A model generated the notes under the pieces. It was given only the letters and a program-made list of their open reading frames with translations. It did not search any database and had not been told where the DNA came from. A stretch of DNA of 46,765 nt from Candidatus Poribacteria bacterium (GTDB taxonomy: Bacteria > Poribacteria > WGA-4E > WGA-3G), in NCBI GenBank assembly GCA_022819945.1, contig JAJEGI010000138.1, positions 1 to 46,765 on the forward strand. The letters are read 5' to 3'. Each line of letters opens with the position of its first letter. Position 1 is the first letter of the stretch. The position numbers and the translations under genes were made by a program. Positions 1-7,291 of this stretch are shown one piece after another.

Positions 1-87
1 AGTTATCAATGATATTGAAAACCTTTAGAACATTCACATAGGGTAGGTGTAGTTTCTAACGCATAAATAATAAAAAGGATTTCAAAT

Positions 88-594
88 ATGGATATCTTCT
101 CTCTTTTAATTCTATGGATACATGTTATCGCCGCTGTTATATGGGTGGGTGGTAACCTTATTTTAGCGATGGTAATCGTTCCACACTTCAGACAGAGTTT
201 GCCACCCGTCCAACGTATCCAACTTTTGATGCAGATCGGTAAAAGGTTTGAACCGGTCGTATGGGGTTGTATTGGTGTGCTATTTTTTACCGGCATTATC
301 AATATTTTTTTCGCCGTAGATCTCACTTCTCCGACCGCGCTCTCGAACGCGTTTATGCGAACGCTCATCATCAAAATTCTACTTTTCTTTTTGTTAACTA
401 TTCTTACGGTGCTGCACAGCATGATTTTCGCGCCCCGATTGGCAGTAGCGATTGAGGATTTAGACCCGACAATTGAAGAACTCCCCTCAGAAATCAAGCC
501 GCTCCGTACCCAGATGTCAGTTGTATCGAGTCTGATAGGTGTTGTTTCCTTACTCATCCTTCTCGCTGCAGTCGCGCTCCGCATGGGAATTTAA
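88..594 (+). CDS. CopD-like small integral membrane protein
   Basis: This 168-residue protein is almost entirely hydrophobic, with about four membrane helices (near residues 4-26, 52-74, 87-107 and 142-164). The opening segment, IHVIAAVIWVGGNLI followed by a basic/aromatic stretch, is the pattern seen in the first helix of CopD/DUF2269/HemJ-like membrane proteins, where the histidine can bind heme or metal. The start is supported by AAGGA at 75-79, eight bases before ATG. Function is unresolved: copper handling and heme-linked redox roles are both known in this broad family. It is followed by a 124-base gap containing a promoter, so it is probably transcribed apart from the next genes. Confidence 0.6.
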   Translation: MDIFSLLILWIHVIAAVIWVGGNLILAMVIVPHFRQSLPPVQRIQLLMQIGKRFEPVVWGCIGVLFFTGIINIFFAVDLTSPTALSNAFMRTLIIKILLFFLLTILTVLHSMIFAPRLAVAIEDLDPTIEELPSEIKPLRTQMSVVSSLIGVVSLLILLAAVALRMGI

Positions 595-620
595 CCACAG
601 CGTAAACCAATTAATCCGAT

Positions 621-650
621 TTGCGTTTTTAAAGTCAATTATGTTATTAT
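621..650 (+). promoter_or_regulatory. candidate sigma-70 promoter for the PorV/PorQ operon
   Basis: TTGCGT at 621-626 and TATTAT at 645-650 are separated by 18 bases. The predicted transcript would start near 657 and leave a leader of about 60 bases before the GTG at 719. Prediction from sequence only. Confidence 0.4.
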
Positions 651-718
651 ATCTATGGCAAATAGATGTCCAATAAGGTTAGAACAAAATTCTGATTGAT
701 AATAGGAGTTACAATTCA

Positions 719-1846
719 GTGTACGTTTCTATACGAAAAACCTTCATCTTACTTATATGGCTGGCCATTTTTTGCCCAATTACGGCTCTTGCAGGTCCAG
801 GTGTAACCGCTAGCCCCATTTTAATTTTAGGAGGTGGCGCGCGAGCGCAAGCCCTCGGTGATGCGTTTTCAGCGGTATCTGGTGATGTAACAACATCACT
901 TTGGAATCCAAGCGGTTTAGCACGCATATCAGAGAGCGATACTTATTCAGAGTCTAAAACGGTACAAGCCGCAATGTTCTACTCACACCGCGCCGATATT
1001 TTCGGTGAGGCAGGTGAAGGATTATACGATGCCTTCTTTACTGGCGCGAGATCGCTCGGAAACTATGGAACTATTGGAGCTACGCTTCAGATACAAGGAC
1101 AAGGCACGACGCTTGTAACAATAGATTCTCCTGAGCCGGAGCGTGAGGTGAGCCTCGGCACGCCTTTTGTTTTGACTCTCTCCTATGCAGATCGGATTAC
1201 AGAGTCTTTGTCAGCCGGCATTAATGGCAAAATAATTCGAGCGATACTGGAACGCTCAGGTGGATTCTCTTATGCTGTTGACATGGGTATGCAATATCGC
1301 CTGCCTTTCGATTTCATGCCAACAACGGTCGGCGCCGCAATTCAGAACATTGGGCCTGCCATCCATTTCATTGATGAGAACCAAGCGGATCCTTTGCCTC
1401 GGTTATTGAGACTTGGTACTTCAACGGAACTTTACCGCGATAAGTATAACTATGTTCATCTCACGAGTGGCATTACAGCAAGTATGCACAAGTTAACAGC
1501 AGATGAAGTAGAAGTCTCAGAGGAACTGGAACGGCGTAATGCGACTAACGAAGAAGAGCAGCATACACGAGGGCAAATACTTTCCGATTGGGGTGTTGGG
1601 ATTCGAGCCTTTGAGTGGCGGCACCTACAAAAGCATCTCGGCTTAGAGTACTGGCTCGGTAATATACTTGCCCTCCGTGTTGGCTACCATTCTGCCCCCG
1701 GTTTCCCTAAAATTGAGTTATCTGATTATTTTACCTATGGTATGGGTCTCCAATTTAAACTATACAAATTTGACTTGACATTCGGGCCGAGATTGGGTCC
1801 ATTTCGTAGGAGAATCGCTCAAGCAACCATGATGGTCGTTTTTTAA
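719..1846 (+). CDS. PorV/PorQ (UPF0164)-type outer-membrane beta-barrel protein
   Basis: The 375-residue product starts with a cleavable signal peptide (basic start, hydrophobic residues 9-24, cleavage likely after ALA at 25). Next comes the family hallmark, GGGARAQALGDAFSAVSGD followed by SLWNPSGLA at about residues 38-68. That segment marks the PorV/PorQ/UPF0164 barrels of Bacteroidetes and related Gram-negatives. The remainder alternates short amphipathic strands and ends in a terminal phenylalanine, as outer-membrane barrels often do. PorV serves type IX secretion in Bacteroidetes, but no other type IX gene is seen here, so that role is not claimed. The start is GTG, chosen because AGGAG lies at 704-708, ten bases upstream. 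Residues 255-285 are rich in Glu, Arg and Asn and probably form a loop. It is the first gene of a tight + strand run. Confidence 0.75.
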   Translation: MYVSIRKTFILLIWLAIFCPITALAGPGVTASPILILGGGARAQALGDAFSAVSGDVTTSLWNPSGLARISESDTYSESKTVQAAMFYSHRADIFGEAGEGLYDAFFTGARSLGNYGTIGATLQIQGQGTTLVTIDSPEPEREVSLGTPFVLTLSYADRITESLSAGINGKIIRAILERSGGFSYAVDMGMQYRLPFDFMPTTVGAAIQNIGPAIHFIDENQADPLPRLLRLGTSTELYRDKYNYVHLTSGITASMHKLTADEVEVSEELERRNATNEEEQHTRGQILSDWGVGIRAFEWRHLQKHLGLEYWLGNILALRVGYHSAPGFPKIELSDYFTYGMGLQFKLYKFDLTFGPRLGPFRRRIAQATMMVVF

Positions 1847-1911
1847 ACTATACCCATAGCTGTAAGGAAACCAAGCTCTTCATACCTCAACCTACATTCG
1901 AGAGGAAGATA

Positions 1912-2736
1912 GTGAAATTTAACACCCAAATTTTGATACCTGTGCTGCTGTTGTGCTTATCCGCTGGTGTTTGCCTCGCTTCTGATGTTTCCAACGCGCA
2001 GGCATACACAGCTTTTGCTCTTGATTCTAAACTCGGTATCCGGTCCCTCGCTAACCAATCGCCTACGACTTTGGCAGCAAGCCAAGCCCTTCAAGCTCGG
2101 AAATCCCCGAATGAGGCGTTCCTGTATTCACTTGTTATCCCCGGCATGGGACAACTCTATACAGGTGCCAAGCGCGGTTATATCTATACTGCAGCAGAGA
2201 TCGGTTTCCTCGCAACTTACTTCATACTGCGAAATTCCGCTGCAAACATACGCGATGACTATCGTGATGTCGTCAGAGATCACGTTGTTTTCATCGGTCC
2301 TGGCTCCTTTGAAGATTGGGATCCGATCGAGGACTTTGAACACGCTACACAATATGAGAACTGGAATCACGATTACGATTCAGAGGCAACCCGAGCACGG
2401 ACTGGCAAGTGGTATTGGGATGATCTTGATCCAGCACTAAAAGATATAAGACATAGAGATATTGAAGTCGGTGTCGGTTCAAAACACCGATTAGAGGCTT
2501 TTGATTTGAGGGAACAAGCAAACGATACTTTTCAACGCGCGAAGTTTTTTTTGGGATTGGCAATCTTAAACCATGTTGTTAGTGCTGTGGAGGCACGCAT
2601 CACGGCCAAACATTTCAACAGTCGATTGGAAAATACGCCCACGCCCCCACAAACTCGCGCGTTTGATATAGATGTACAGCCTGACAGGTTCACAGGCGCG
2701 CTGACAGGAATGTTCGTGCTGCGGACGAGATTTTAA
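1912..2736 (+). CDS. secreted/membrane DUF5683-like protein
   Basis: A 274-residue protein with a signal peptide (residues 1-24, cleavage after CLA). The segment SLVIPGMGQLYTGAKRGYIY at about 69-88, followed by a hydrophobic stretch, is the P-G-x-G-Q-x-Y signature of DUF5683 and TM2-like proteins, where it forms a membrane hairpin. A second hydrophobic stretch is near residues 210-225. The segment between is polar, with many Asp, Arg and Trp. Start is GTG with AGAGGAAG at 1901-1908. It follows the PorV-like gene by 65 bases and precedes the lyase gene by 11, so co-transcription is likely. It may be envelope-located with the barrel protein, but no function is established. Confidence 0.6.
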   Translation: MKFNTQILIPVLLLCLSAGVCLASDVSNAQAYTAFALDSKLGIRSLANQSPTTLAASQALQARKSPNEAFLYSLVIPGMGQLYTGAKRGYIYTAAEIGFLATYFILRNSAANIRDDYRDVVRDHVVFIGPGSFEDWDPIEDFEHATQYENWNHDYDSEATRARTGKWYWDDLDPALKDIRHRDIEVGVGSKHRLEAFDLREQANDTFQRAKFFLGLAILNHVVSAVEARITAKHFNSRLENTPTPPQTRAFDIDVQPDRFTGALTGMFVLRTRF

Positions 2737-2747
2737 AAGGAGCACCG

Positions 2748-3686
2748 ATGCCATTAGAGATACCACAACTTTTGGAGGCGCTTAACTCAGTTACCGCGAT
2801 CCCTATTATCCCGTTCAAAGAAGGCAAGGTTGATTGGACTGGACATGAGAAAAATATCGACTATTTGATGCGTAACAACTACCTTGACGCGGGTAGACAA
2901 CGTGTTATCGCTATTGCTGGCACCAGTCTGATTCATCACATCAGTGAAACCGAGCAACTCCGTATTATCGACAAAACTGGACAGCAGATAGGCGACACCG
3001 GTATCCTTATATCCGGTATTGTCCCGAATCCGATCCGCCAAGCCGGTCTACTGATTGAAGCACAGACGGAACTCAGTAGACCCCCAGATGCCTATCTACT
3101 CATGCCACTCACTGGCATCTCCAGCCCAGAAGGAATTTACGATCAGTATATGGAATTCGGTGAGAGATACGGCACCGCTTGTGGCGCGCGGTTTCTCTAT
3201 TACTTCCGACAGAAGCGCGACTTGGCAGCTGTCATCCGTCTCTTAAACGACTCACCGCATTTCATCGGCGTGAAGATCGGAACGGGTGAAGAGGACGTCG
3301 AACCCCTCGTCGAAGGCATTGGCGACAGCGGGATTGTGATGTGGGGGATCGGGGATAGGTGTACGCGGCCTGCACAGTTAGGCGCGAAAGGACATACCTC
3401 CGGCATAGCGGTCGCTTTCGCGCGTGCCTCGGACGAAATTAACAACGCACAACGTCGTGGCGATTACGAGACATCCGCACAGATTGAAGCCGACATCGCA
3501 CCGCTTGAGGAAATCCGTTTCATGAACGAACGGGTCTACAACTATTCTGCCGTTATTGAGGCAATGATCCTGAGCGGTTTTGACGATATTGAGGCAGGAA
3601 CGGGTGGTCCGTTTAATCCGCGAGTCCCCTCAGAAATTCAGTCACAACTCCGCGACGTGACACAGAACTTGAAGCAATATCATTAA
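2748..3686 (+). CDS. DapA/N-acetylneuraminate lyase family Schiff-base aldolase
   Basis: A 312-residue protein of the class I aldolase (DHDPS/NAL) superfamily, a cytosolic TIM barrel. The Schiff-base lysine is K176 in FIGVKIGTGE and the catalytic tyrosine is Y151 or Y152 in RFLYYFRQKRD. The phosphate/carboxylate loop is represented by AGTS at 57-60 rather than the usual GTTGE. Residues around 195-205 (MWGIGDR) replace the usual substrate-sorting G-x-D region. Family members cleave or condense pyruvate-type keto acids with an aldehyde. The altered loop makes true dihydrodipicolinate synthase doubtful, and a sugar-acid lyase is as likely. AAAAGGAG at 2735-2742 precedes ATG. It sits 11 bases after the previous gene and 16 before rqcH. 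Confidence 0.75.
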   Translation: MPLEIPQLLEALNSVTAIPIIPFKEGKVDWTGHEKNIDYLMRNNYLDAGRQRVIAIAGTSLIHHISETEQLRIIDKTGQQIGDTGILISGIVPNPIRQAGLLIEAQTELSRPPDAYLLMPLTGISSPEGIYDQYMEFGERYGTACGARFLYYFRQKRDLAAVIRLLNDSPHFIGVKIGTGEEDVEPLVEGIGDSGIVMWGIGDRCTRPAQLGAKGHTSGIAVAFARASDEINNAQRRGDYETSAQIEADIAPLEEIRFMNERVYNYSAVIEAMILSGFDDIEAGTGGPFNPRVPSEIQSQLRDVTQNLKQYH

Positions 3687-3699
3687 GAGTAAATCTCTT
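3685..3699 (+). promoter_or_regulatory. hairpin over the rqcH ribosome binding site
   Basis: AAGAG (3685-3689) pairs with CTCTT (3695-3699) across a five-base loop, just before the ATG at 3703. The only purine-rich Shine-Dalgarno candidate is the AAGAG arm, which overlaps the stop codon of the upstream lyase gene. The small stem could make rqcH translation depend on ribosomes finishing the upstream gene. Inference only; the stem is short. Confidence 0.3.
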
Positions 3700-3702
3700 C
3701 TT

Positions 3703-5412
3703 ATGTCTTTTGATAGTTTAGCACTCCGCATTGTTACGCAAGAACTCCGCGAAGCCCTTTTAACGGGTACAATCCGACACATTGAACAGGCGAATGCACA
3801 CACCTTTTCATTCAAGATCAGTCGTGCTGTCCAAACGCATTGGCTCACTTTATCAGCACATTCGGTGCACGCCCGCGCACATCTCACCGAAAAGCCGTCA
3901 CCCGGGCAAAAACAGTCCTATCTCGCAGACTTCCTCACAACACATCTCAGAGGCGGGACCATTACCGAGATTGAACAACTCGGTTGGGATCGGATCCTTA
4001 AAATAACCGTCCAACCCGTCTCCGATGAACCGATACAATCCCCGCCGAAAGCCATTATCGCAGAGATGATGGGTAAGCATAGCAACATCATTCTGATTGA
4101 CGCAACCGACGACAGGATTCTGGAGAGCCTCAAACGTATTGATGAGACGATGAGCCGACACCGAGAAATTTTGCCCGGTGAAACTTATATTTTGCCGCCA
4201 CAGCAGAGTAAAGTGGATCCCTTGACGTTAGACGCAGCAGCATTCACTGAACTGTTTGATGGACAAGAGGACGTGAGCTGGCGACAACTCTTTAACAAGA
4301 TTGACGGTTTCAGCCCGACACTCGCGAAGGAAGTCGTTGTGCGCGCTGCTGAAATAGCACTCTGGGACGCCTATCAACAGATTATTACCTATTTCGATCC
4401 GAAAAATGCCTCACCGCACCTGCTTATAGATGGTGATGGACCGATTGCAGCGTCTCCTTTACCGCTGCAGCAATTTCCGAATGCCGCCTCCCAAACATTT
4501 AATACAATGGGCGACGCATTCAGCGCATATTACGACGCGATTACCTTGAAAGAGAATATGGATTCGGAGCACCGCGCCCTCACACAGGCGTTGACGAAGC
4601 AGAAGGACGTACTCCAACGGAAAACGAAAGCACTACAAGCCGATCTCGACCGAGCAGAAAAGGCAGAAGATTATCGTATTCAAGGCGAATTGATTCTTGC
4701 CAACCTACACGCTATCACGCGCGGGCAGAAGCAGGTTGAGCTGCAGAACTACTATAGTCCTGAACTCGAAAAGTTATCGATTCCGCTCAACCCAGAGCAG
4801 ACACCTTCTGAAAACGCACAGACCTATTTCAAGAAATACACGAAGGCAAAACGCGGACGTTCGCGCATCCAGCAGCTCATTTCAGATTTGGATGCAGACC
4901 ACGAGACACTCGAACTATATGTATCCAAATTAACATCCGCTGATACGCTGGAAAAACTACAGAAACTCCGATCTGAGTTTGTTGAAAACGGCTATCTCAA
5001 AGCACCGCAACGTGGGAAACAGAAACAGGAAGTCGGTGAAGGTCCCTTCCGAAGATACACCTCTACCAACGGCTTCCAAATGTATGTCGGGAAAAACAGC
5101 CAGTCGAACGATCTGCTCCTGCGTCAGATTGCCAAACCGAGCGATATGTGGCTCCATGCCAAGCAGATTCACGGTTCACATGTCATCATCCGCAACCCAG
5201 AACACCGTCCGGATATCCCGATGCCGACATTGCTGCAAGCTGCACAACTCGCTGCCTACTATAGCAAGGCACATCATGCCAGCAACGTTCCCGTTGACTA
5301 TACATGGGCGCGCTACGTCGTAAAACGCAAAGGCAACGTCGCAGGATACGTACATTACACGCGTGAAAAGACGTTGTATGTAGAACCTGCTGTCCCGTCA
5401 TCAAAAAAATAA
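3703..5412 (+). CDS. rqcH: RqcH/NFACT family ribosome quality control protein
   Basis: The 569-residue protein has the full NFACT layout. The NFACT-N domain is at about 1-140, with the functionally important Asp-Arg pair at D96-R97 in LGWDRILK. A helix-hairpin-helix-like region follows at about 195-225, then a charged coiled coil at about 280-345 and more helices to about 425. The NFACT-R domain is at about 443-555, with DMWLHAKQIHGSHVIIR and the closing VHYTREKTLYVEP. In Bacillus subtilis RqcH binds obstructed 50S subunits and recruits alanyl-tRNA to add C-terminal poly-alanine tails for degradation; older annotation calls the family fibronectin-binding. Length is typical. It follows the lyase by 16 bases with a weak, possibly hairpin-masked ribosome binding site. 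An AT-rich tract with a short stem (GCTT/AAGC, 5420-5436) and a T-run follows, a weak terminator candidate. Confidence 0.9.
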   Translation: MSFDSLALRIVTQELREALLTGTIRHIEQANAHTFSFKISRAVQTHWLTLSAHSVHARAHLTEKPSPGQKQSYLADFLTTHLRGGTITEIEQLGWDRILKITVQPVSDEPIQSPPKAIIAEMMGKHSNIILIDATDDRILESLKRIDETMSRHREILPGETYILPPQQSKVDPLTLDAAAFTELFDGQEDVSWRQLFNKIDGFSPTLAKEVVVRAAEIALWDAYQQIITYFDPKNASPHLLIDGDGPIAASPLPLQQFPNAASQTFNTMGDAFSAYYDAITLKENMDSEHRALTQALTKQKDVLQRKTKALQADLDRAEKAEDYRIQGELILANLHAITRGQKQVELQNYYSPELEKLSIPLNPEQTPSENAQTYFKKYTKAKRGRSRIQQLISDLDADHETLELYVSKLTSADTLEKLQKLRSEFVENGYLKAPQRGKQKQEVGEGPFRRYTSTNGFQMYVGKNSQSNDLLLRQIAKPSDMWLHAKQIHGSHVIIRNPEHRPDIPMPTLLQAAQLAAYYSKAHHASNVPVDYTWARYVVKRKGNVAGYVHYTREKTLYVEPAVPSSKK

Positions 5413-5491
5413 AAATATTGCTTCGCCTTGAAAAGCCTTTTTCAGATGGATTCGACATAAAAATGGTTTCATAGAGAGCAGAGAAATTTTG

Positions 5492-5621
5492 CATTAGTAA
5501 AATCTGAAAATATGTTTACACTTCGCCCCTCGTAGGGGGTTTTTGCTTGGGTGTTTCTTATAGGGTAACCCAGCCCCTACGAACCTACCGTGTGTGCAAA
5601 TAATTATGGGATTTACTAATG
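5492..5621. repeat. MITE-like element with ATTAGTAAA terminal inverted repeats
   Basis: This 130-base element fills most of the 317-base gap 5413-5729, which holds no supported gene. Its ends are inverted: CATTAGTAAAATC on the left, and GATTTACTAATG on the right (one A is absent in one arm). Inside are inverted GTAGGGG/CCCCTAC arms and a 22-base core (5539-5560, starting GTTTTTGCTTGGG) that recurs in the element at 35624-35731 and in inverted form at 46115-46136. It encodes nothing convincing. Confidence 0.6.
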
Positions 5622-5729
5622 AATGATTTGAGAAACACTATTGCGCGTATTCTTGAACACGCGCAGCACTTAGCAGAAAGCCAACGAAGCAACTATCCAG
5701 CAATATGTTGTTTTACCGATTCTGCGTGC

Positions 5730-6296
5730 TCATTTTTGAGGCAATACTGCCGTAATTTTGGCTTCAATCTTTCGGGCGACGTCTTGGACGAACTGGAGTT
5801 GATTTGACGGGTGATCGTTTGCCATGATGAGGACCGCGACATTGTGTTTCACGAACAAAATCTCAATATCGTTTATCCTTTCCGTTTGTCTCTGGGGGGT
5901 GTAGTGCCATGTGGCATCCCCAATGATGTTCTTGGAATTTAGCTCGGGATCAAACTTCGCAGGGCCGGCAACGCGGTATCCCCATGGATTCTTCCACACT
6001 TTTTGGGCAGCGTCCGCGGAGTGCAATAAATAATATCGCACAATCAATTGCTTTCGGATCCACCGCTGCTCACACCCTACGATAATAGATGATTCCTCTG
6101 GAAATCTATCGAGGCGTTTAGTCTCCATGAGTCGCATTGTCGGGAGATCATCCTGTGTGAGGATGACCGGATCGAGTCTCATGACACGATTGAAATTAAA
6201 GAGAACCCCACACCCGATTGTCGTTGTTATCACGAGGAGCAGAACCCCGATGATGTTTAGCGAGGCATTCTGTCTTAAGAGAATTTGTGTTTTCAT
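5730..6296 (-). CDS. membrane-anchored protein of unknown function, duplicated (copy 1)
   Basis: A 188-residue protein with one N-terminal hydrophobic segment (about residues 13-34) ending in TTIGCG. This is either a signal anchor or a poorly conserved lipobox. The exported part has a conserved RVMRLDPVxLTQDDLPxMRL segment, an IIGDATW motif near 125, a hydrophobic ILFVKHNVAVLIM strand, and a C-terminal helix, VARKIEAKITAVL. It is clearly paralogous to the next gene upstream, along its whole length. Start and stop overlap as ATGA (6293-6296), so translation is coupled. I do not recognise the family. It may be a small extracytoplasmic accessory of the sigma-propeller gene at 7292-10336, from context only. 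Confidence 0.65.
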   Translation of the reverse strand: MKTQILLRQNASLNIIGVLLLVITTTIGCGVLFNFNRVMRLDPVILTQDDLPTMRLMETKRLDRFPEESSIIVGCEQRWIRKQLIVRYYLLHSADAAQKVWKNPWGYRVAGPAKFDPELNSKNIIGDATWHYTPQRQTERINDIEILFVKHNVAVLIMANDHPSNQLQFVQDVARKIEAKITAVLPQK

Positions 6297-6847
6297 TTTT
6301 TTTCCAATACCGCCGTAATCCTTGCTTCAATCTTTCGAGCAATGCCCCGGGCGAACTGCAATTGATTTGACGATGGTCTGCTTGTCATGACGAGGACCCC
6401 GACATTGTTTTTCACGAACAAGACAGGACTGCTCATTTTGACCGTTTTCCAATTGATGTGGCACCATGTCGCATCTCCAATGACAGCATCGGGACTCCGC
6501 ACAGGTTCAAAGTACAACGTGGCACCAATACTGCCTCTCAACGCGTCCACCCCTTTTTTCGCAGTGTACGCGGAGTCAAATAACCAATATCGAATAACCA
6601 ATTGACTTTCATTCCATCGCTGCTCGAATTCTGTGATAACAGATAATTCCGAGTTTCCACGGAAGCGGGCACTCGATGTTAGTCGCATCATCGGAAGATC
6701 ATCCTGTGTGAGGACAACAGGATCGAGTCTCATAACGCGATTGACATTAAAGAGAATCCCACACCCGATTGATGTTGTTGTCACAAGCAGAAGAAACCCG
6801 ACGATGCTTACCGGCGCATTTCCTCTTAAAAAAATCTGTATTTTCAT
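6293..6847 (-). CDS. membrane-anchored protein of unknown function, duplicated (copy 2)
   Basis: A 184-residue paralogue of the 5730-6296 gene, aligned from MKIQIFLRGNAP (against MKTQILLRQNAS) to the closing IARKIEARITAVLEKK. The frame could extend 11 codons further, but I chose the ATG at 6847: it matches the paralogue's start and has GGAG a few bases upstream. Same architecture: one N-terminal hydrophobic segment ending in SIGCG, then RVMRLDPVVLTQDDLP, VIGDATW and LFVKNNVGVLVM. The gene start lies directly against the remnant of a third copy, so the array arose by tandem duplication. Function unknown. Confidence 0.65.
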   Translation of the reverse strand: MKIQIFLRGNAPVSIVGFLLLVTTTSIGCGILFNVNRVMRLDPVVLTQDDLPMMRLTSSARFRGNSELSVITEFEQRWNESQLVIRYWLFDSAYTAKKGVDALRGSIGATLYFEPVRSPDAVIGDATWCHINWKTVKMSSPVLFVKNNVGVLVMTSRPSSNQLQFARGIARKIEARITAVLEKK

Positions 6848-6848
6848 T

Positions 6849-6923
6849 TTTCTCCAATACTGCCGTAATTTTGGCTTCAATCCTTCGGGCGACGGATCTC
6901 GTCAATGGGAATTGATTGGTCGA
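6849..6923 (-). pseudogene. C-terminal remnant of a third copy of the duplicated protein
   Basis: About 25 codons encode STNQFPLTRSVARRIEAKI plus TAVLEK. This matches the C termini of both intact paralogues (SSNQLQFARGIARKIEARI and so on). The stop-start junction of copies 1 and 2 reads AAAATGA; here one A is missing, so the remnant runs out of frame through the start of copy 2. Everything upstream of the remnant is LamG-type coding sequence in another frame. Confidence 0.6.
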
Positions 6924-7273
6924 GAAGAAAAAAATTGGCAAGAGTTTAGGATTGATAGTGTACCACGTTCATCCGCTAATGTCAAATTAGACTTCTTCCA
7001 CACCGACTCCGATTTTTTCTGGTGGATGGAATGTGGTACTTTGTTCCGATTGAACTTGAAGGGAGTTCGCGGTCTGTCTATGTAGATCCACGCTTCAATT
7101 GTTAGTGGGCCTGGATAATCAGAAAACCACGGTTTTTCGGTTTGCACAAGCGGTAGTTCGGGATTCAGTTCAAGCCAACCGCTGCCAGCAGGAGACGGTT
7201 CATGCGGTGCCGCAAGGAGTGTTAAAGGCAGCATTAAAAGAATCACCAAACATGCCGCTTTGAACCATTTCAT
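6902..7273 (-). pseudogene. truncated secreted LamG-type protein
   Basis: The 123-codon frame starts with a clear signal peptide (MKWFKAACLVILLMLPLTLLA) and continues into GPLTIEAWIYIDRP, the first strands of a LamG/concanavalin A-like domain. A complete LamG domain needs about 150-200 residues; here the homology stops after about 60-100. The last codons (SSRPINSH) lie on DNA that in another frame encodes the tail of the duplicated protein, which points to a deletion or recombination junction near 6925. A ribosome binding site (GAGAGG) is intact, and the gene starts 18 bases after the sigma-propeller gene stops, so it may still be translated as a short secreted peptide. I treat it as broken. 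Confidence 0.6.
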
Positions 7274-7291
7274 GAGGGACCTCTCAGAAAA

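Noticed and set aside
6..584. 192-codon minus-strand frame opposite the CopD-like gene
   Set aside because: It is the shadow of a membrane-protein gene, has no ribosome binding site and no recognisable domain.
719..2736. Type IX secretion locus
   Set aside because: Only a PorV/PorQ-type barrel is seen; the family is widespread without type IX secretion and no other component is present.
2748..3686. Calling the lyase gene dapA
   Set aside because: The substrate loop differs from dihydrodipicolinate synthase and no lysine-pathway gene is nearby.
5619..5807. 62-codon plus-strand frame beginning in the repeat
   Set aside because: It starts within the MITE-like element's end and runs antisense into the duplicated gene; no ribosome binding site.
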